From CAZMUD01 sp964569715 (GTDB lineage Bacteria; Chloroflexota; Dehalococcoidia; Dehalococcoidales; UBA2162), in NCBI GenBank assembly GCA_964569715.1, contig CAZMUD010000052.1, forward strand, positions 1 to 7,698: a stretch of 7,698 nt of DNA. The letters run 5' to 3'. A program made the translations under genes and the position numbers. Shown piece by piece: positions 6,320 through 7,698 of this stretch (position 1 is the stretch's first letter; each line of letters opens with the position of its first letter). The notes beneath the pieces are model-generated. The model saw nothing but the letters and a program-made list of their open reading frames with translations. It did no database searches and was not told the DNA's origin.

Positions 6320-6823
6320 TTGAAAATTCCAACAGGTAGGATAAAGGAGCTAAGAGAACAGTCTGGAGCTGGTATTATGGAGTGCCGGAATGCCCTCCTT
6401 GAAGCAGAGGGAGATATGAAAAAGGCTTTCCAGATTCTAAAACAACGGAGTCTTCTTAAGGTGGAGAAAAAAAGAAAGCGCTCATCTTTCCAAGGGCTAA
6501 TTGAAGCCTATATCCATCCCGGGGGGCGTATTGGAGCTATGGTGGAAGTGAATTGTGAGACTGACTTTACCGCCCGCACTGATGAGTTCAAGGAACTGGC
6601 TCACCACCTAGCAATGCAAGTAGCTGCCATGTCCCCCCAATTTATCTCACGGGAAGAAGCCCCCGAGGGAGCCGATATAGAAGCTCAGGTAGCCTGCCTG
6701 CTCCTTCAGCCTTACATTAAGAACCCTGATATGAGCATTCAAGATATTATCGACGAAACTATCGCCAAAGTAGGCGAGAATATCAAGATAGGCAGATTCG
6801 CTAGATTCGCACTAGGAGAGTAG
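6320..6823 (+). CDS. tsf: Elongation factor Ts (short form)
   Basis: EF-Ts is the nucleotide exchange factor that reloads EF-Tu with GTP. The N-terminal UBA-like domain (about 1-45: IKELREQSGAGIMECRNALL) is followed by a core with the signature CETDFTARTDEF (79-90), whose TDF inserts into EF-Tu, and by the C-terminal KVGENIKIGRFARF (150-163). At 167 residues it is much shorter than the E. coli protein (283) and has a single core repeat, as in Thermus-type short EF-Ts. The linker, usually a mild KxAGR-type stretch, is here strongly basic (KVEKKRKRSS, 47-56). The start is TTG with AGGAGG 5 nt upstream. It lies between rpsB and pyrH in the conserved operon. Confidence 0.96.
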   Translation: MKIPTGRIKELREQSGAGIMECRNALLEAEGDMKKAFQILKQRSLLKVEKKRKRSSFQGLIEAYIHPGGRIGAMVEVNCETDFTARTDEFKELAHHLAMQVAAMSPQFISREEAPEGADIEAQVACLLLQPYIKNPDMSIQDIIDETIAKVGENIKIGRFARFALGE

Positions 6824-6844
6824 CAAATCATATTAAGAGTATGA

Positions 6845-6849
6845 AAGGA
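6845..6849 (+). promoter_or_regulatory. Ribosome binding site favouring the inner pyrH start
   Basis: AAGGA, 6 nt before ATG 6856. The in-frame ATG at 6841 lies upstream of it and is preceded only by a weak AAGAG, so the inner start is preferred. Confidence 0.5.
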
Positions 6850-6855
6850 AAGGCA

Positions 6856-7581
6856 ATGACTACCACCAAATATAAGCGTGTCTTACTCAAGCTCAGTGGT
6901 GAAGCCTTTGGCAGCGAAGAAGAGTATGGTATCGATGCTGCTACCTTAACCAAGATTGCCAGGCAGATTAAGCAGGTGATAGAAATGGGGGTGGGTGTAG
7001 CCATTGTCGTTGGTGGCGGTAATATCTGGCGTGGGGCTAAGGCTGAGAAGGACGGAATAGATAGAGTCACCGCTGACTACGCTGGGATGTTAGCTACCGT
7101 GATAAATGCCCTGGCTCTCCAAGATGTACTGGAAAGAACAGGGGTAACTACCAGAACCCAGTCGGCTATCAACATTCAGCAGGTGGCTGAGCCTTACATT
7201 AGACGCCGTGCTATTCGTCACCTAGAGAAAGGCAGAGCGGTTATCTTTGCTGGCGGCACCGGCAATCCATATATGACAACTGACACCGCCGCTGCGCTAC
7301 GAGCCATAGAGATTGAGGCAGAGGTTTTACTTATGACCAAGAATAATGTTGATGGCATATATAGTGCTGACCCGCTTAAAAATCCTAGTGCCAAGAAGTT
7401 TGACAAGCTAACTCATCTTGAAGCTTTAAATATGCGTTTGGCAGTAATGGATGCCACTGCTCTCTCACTATGCCTAGAAAACAAGCTACCTATAATCGTT
7501 TTCGACCTCCAAGCTCGCCACAGTATAAAAAGGGCTGTCATCGGTGAGCCTATTGGCACTATAGTATCCAGTGAGAAGTAA
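6856..7581 (+). CDS. pyrH: Uridylate kinase (UMP kinase)
   Basis: PyrH phosphorylates UMP to UDP with ATP; it is a hexameric amino-acid-kinase-fold enzyme and normally subject to UTP inhibition and GTP activation. From ATG 6856 it has 241 residues, the family norm. Visible are the phosphate-binding LLKLSGEAFG (10-19), VVGGGNIWRG (51-60), the UMP-site region DYAGMLATVINALALQD (74-90), FAGGTGNPYMTTDTAAALRA (131-150), the ATP-site region LLMTKNNVDGIYSADP (158-173) and the C-terminal MDATALSLCLENKLPIIVFD (198-217). An ATG at 6841 would add five residues but has a poor ribosome binding site. The gene follows tsf by about 32 nt and ends 1 nt before frr, so the two are likely translationally coupled. 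Confidence 0.96.
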   Translation: MTTTKYKRVLLKLSGEAFGSEEEYGIDAATLTKIARQIKQVIEMGVGVAIVVGGGNIWRGAKAEKDGIDRVTADYAGMLATVINALALQDVLERTGVTTRTQSAINIQQVAEPYIRRRAIRHLEKGRAVIFAGGTGNPYMTTDTAAALRAIEIEAEVLLMTKNNVDGIYSADPLKNPSAKKFDKLTHLEALNMRLAVMDATALSLCLENKLPIIVFDLQARHSIKRAVIGEPIGTIVSSEK

Positions 7582-7582
7582 A

Positions 7583-7698
7583 ATGGCCAGCCAGACTTTA
7601 CGGAATATTGAAGAAAAGATGCAGAAGTCGGTCGAGGGTTTGAAGAAGGAATTAGCCACTATCCGCACTGGACGTGCCACACCCACCTTAATAGAACA
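7583..7698 (+). CDS. frr: Ribosome recycling factor (3' truncated by window edge)
   Basis: The first 38 codons of RRF, which with EF-G splits post-termination ribosomes. MASQTLRNIEEKMQKSVEGL followed by KKELATIRTGRATPTLIE matches the first long helix of domain I with the conserved IRTGRA motif. ATG 7583 comes 1 nt after the pyrH stop codon; there is no strong Shine-Dalgarno beyond GAGAAG in the pyrH end, consistent with coupled translation. Position after pyrH is the standard order of this operon. Confidence 0.94.
   Translation, partial: MASQTLRNIEEKMQKSVEGLKKELATIRTGRATPTLIE

Noticed and set aside
1..7698. CRISPR array, tRNA, rRNA, insertion sequence or phage genes
   Set aside because: I saw no regularly spaced repeats, no transposase or integrase motifs and no RNA gene; coding density is high and typical of a chromosomal core region.

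Overview
The window looks like part of a bacterial chromosome, most plausibly from an uncultured anaerobic member of the Chloroflexota (Dehalococcoidia-like). A complete bacterial rpsB-tsf-pyrH-frr block rules out an archaeon. A 167-residue EF-Ts, two consecutive TTG starts, an anaerobe-type NfnA/NfnB-like flavoprotein pair and an NrpR-type regulator together point to that lineage. The assignment is an inference from gene content; no search was run. The window contains a 100-base run of N, so it comes from a scaffolded assembly.

Layout. Positions 1-1761 (+) hold the 3' end of an NfnA-like FAD/[2Fe-2S] subunit, followed by a nearly complete NfnB/GltA-like two-nucleotide-site oxidoreductase that runs into the gap (1762-1861). 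To the right of the gap, on the minus strand and read right to left from 5326, are a single-domain NrpR-like regulator, hisF, gdhA, and a small unrecognised gene whose 3' end is lost in the gap. The first three are tightly packed (4-nt overlap, then a 24-nt spacer). The small gene has its own near-consensus sigma70-type promoter just after the gdhA stop codon. Positions 5327-5527 are a divergent control region. From 5528 to the right edge runs the plus-strand translation/nucleotide block rpsB, tsf, pyrH and the first 38 codons of frr.

Functional reading. The left two thirds concentrate on nitrogen, glutamate and NADPH. Glutamate dehydrogenase uses 2-oxoglutarate, ammonium and NAD(P)H. NrpR repressors of methanogens sense 2-oxoglutarate. 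HisF uses ammonia, normally delivered from glutamine by HisH. NfnAB-type enzymes interconvert NADH, NADPH and ferredoxin electrons. The most notable feature is that the nrpR-hisF-gdhA unit begins with a perfect TTGACA-N17-TATAAT promoter, and directly over its predicted start site lies a 13-of-14 match to the methanogen NrpR operator GGAA-N6-TTCC. This suggests an autoregulated, archaeal-style nitrogen circuit in a bacterium. The rpsB promoter on the other side has a separate feature, a perfect 7-bp inverted repeat at its predicted transcription start.
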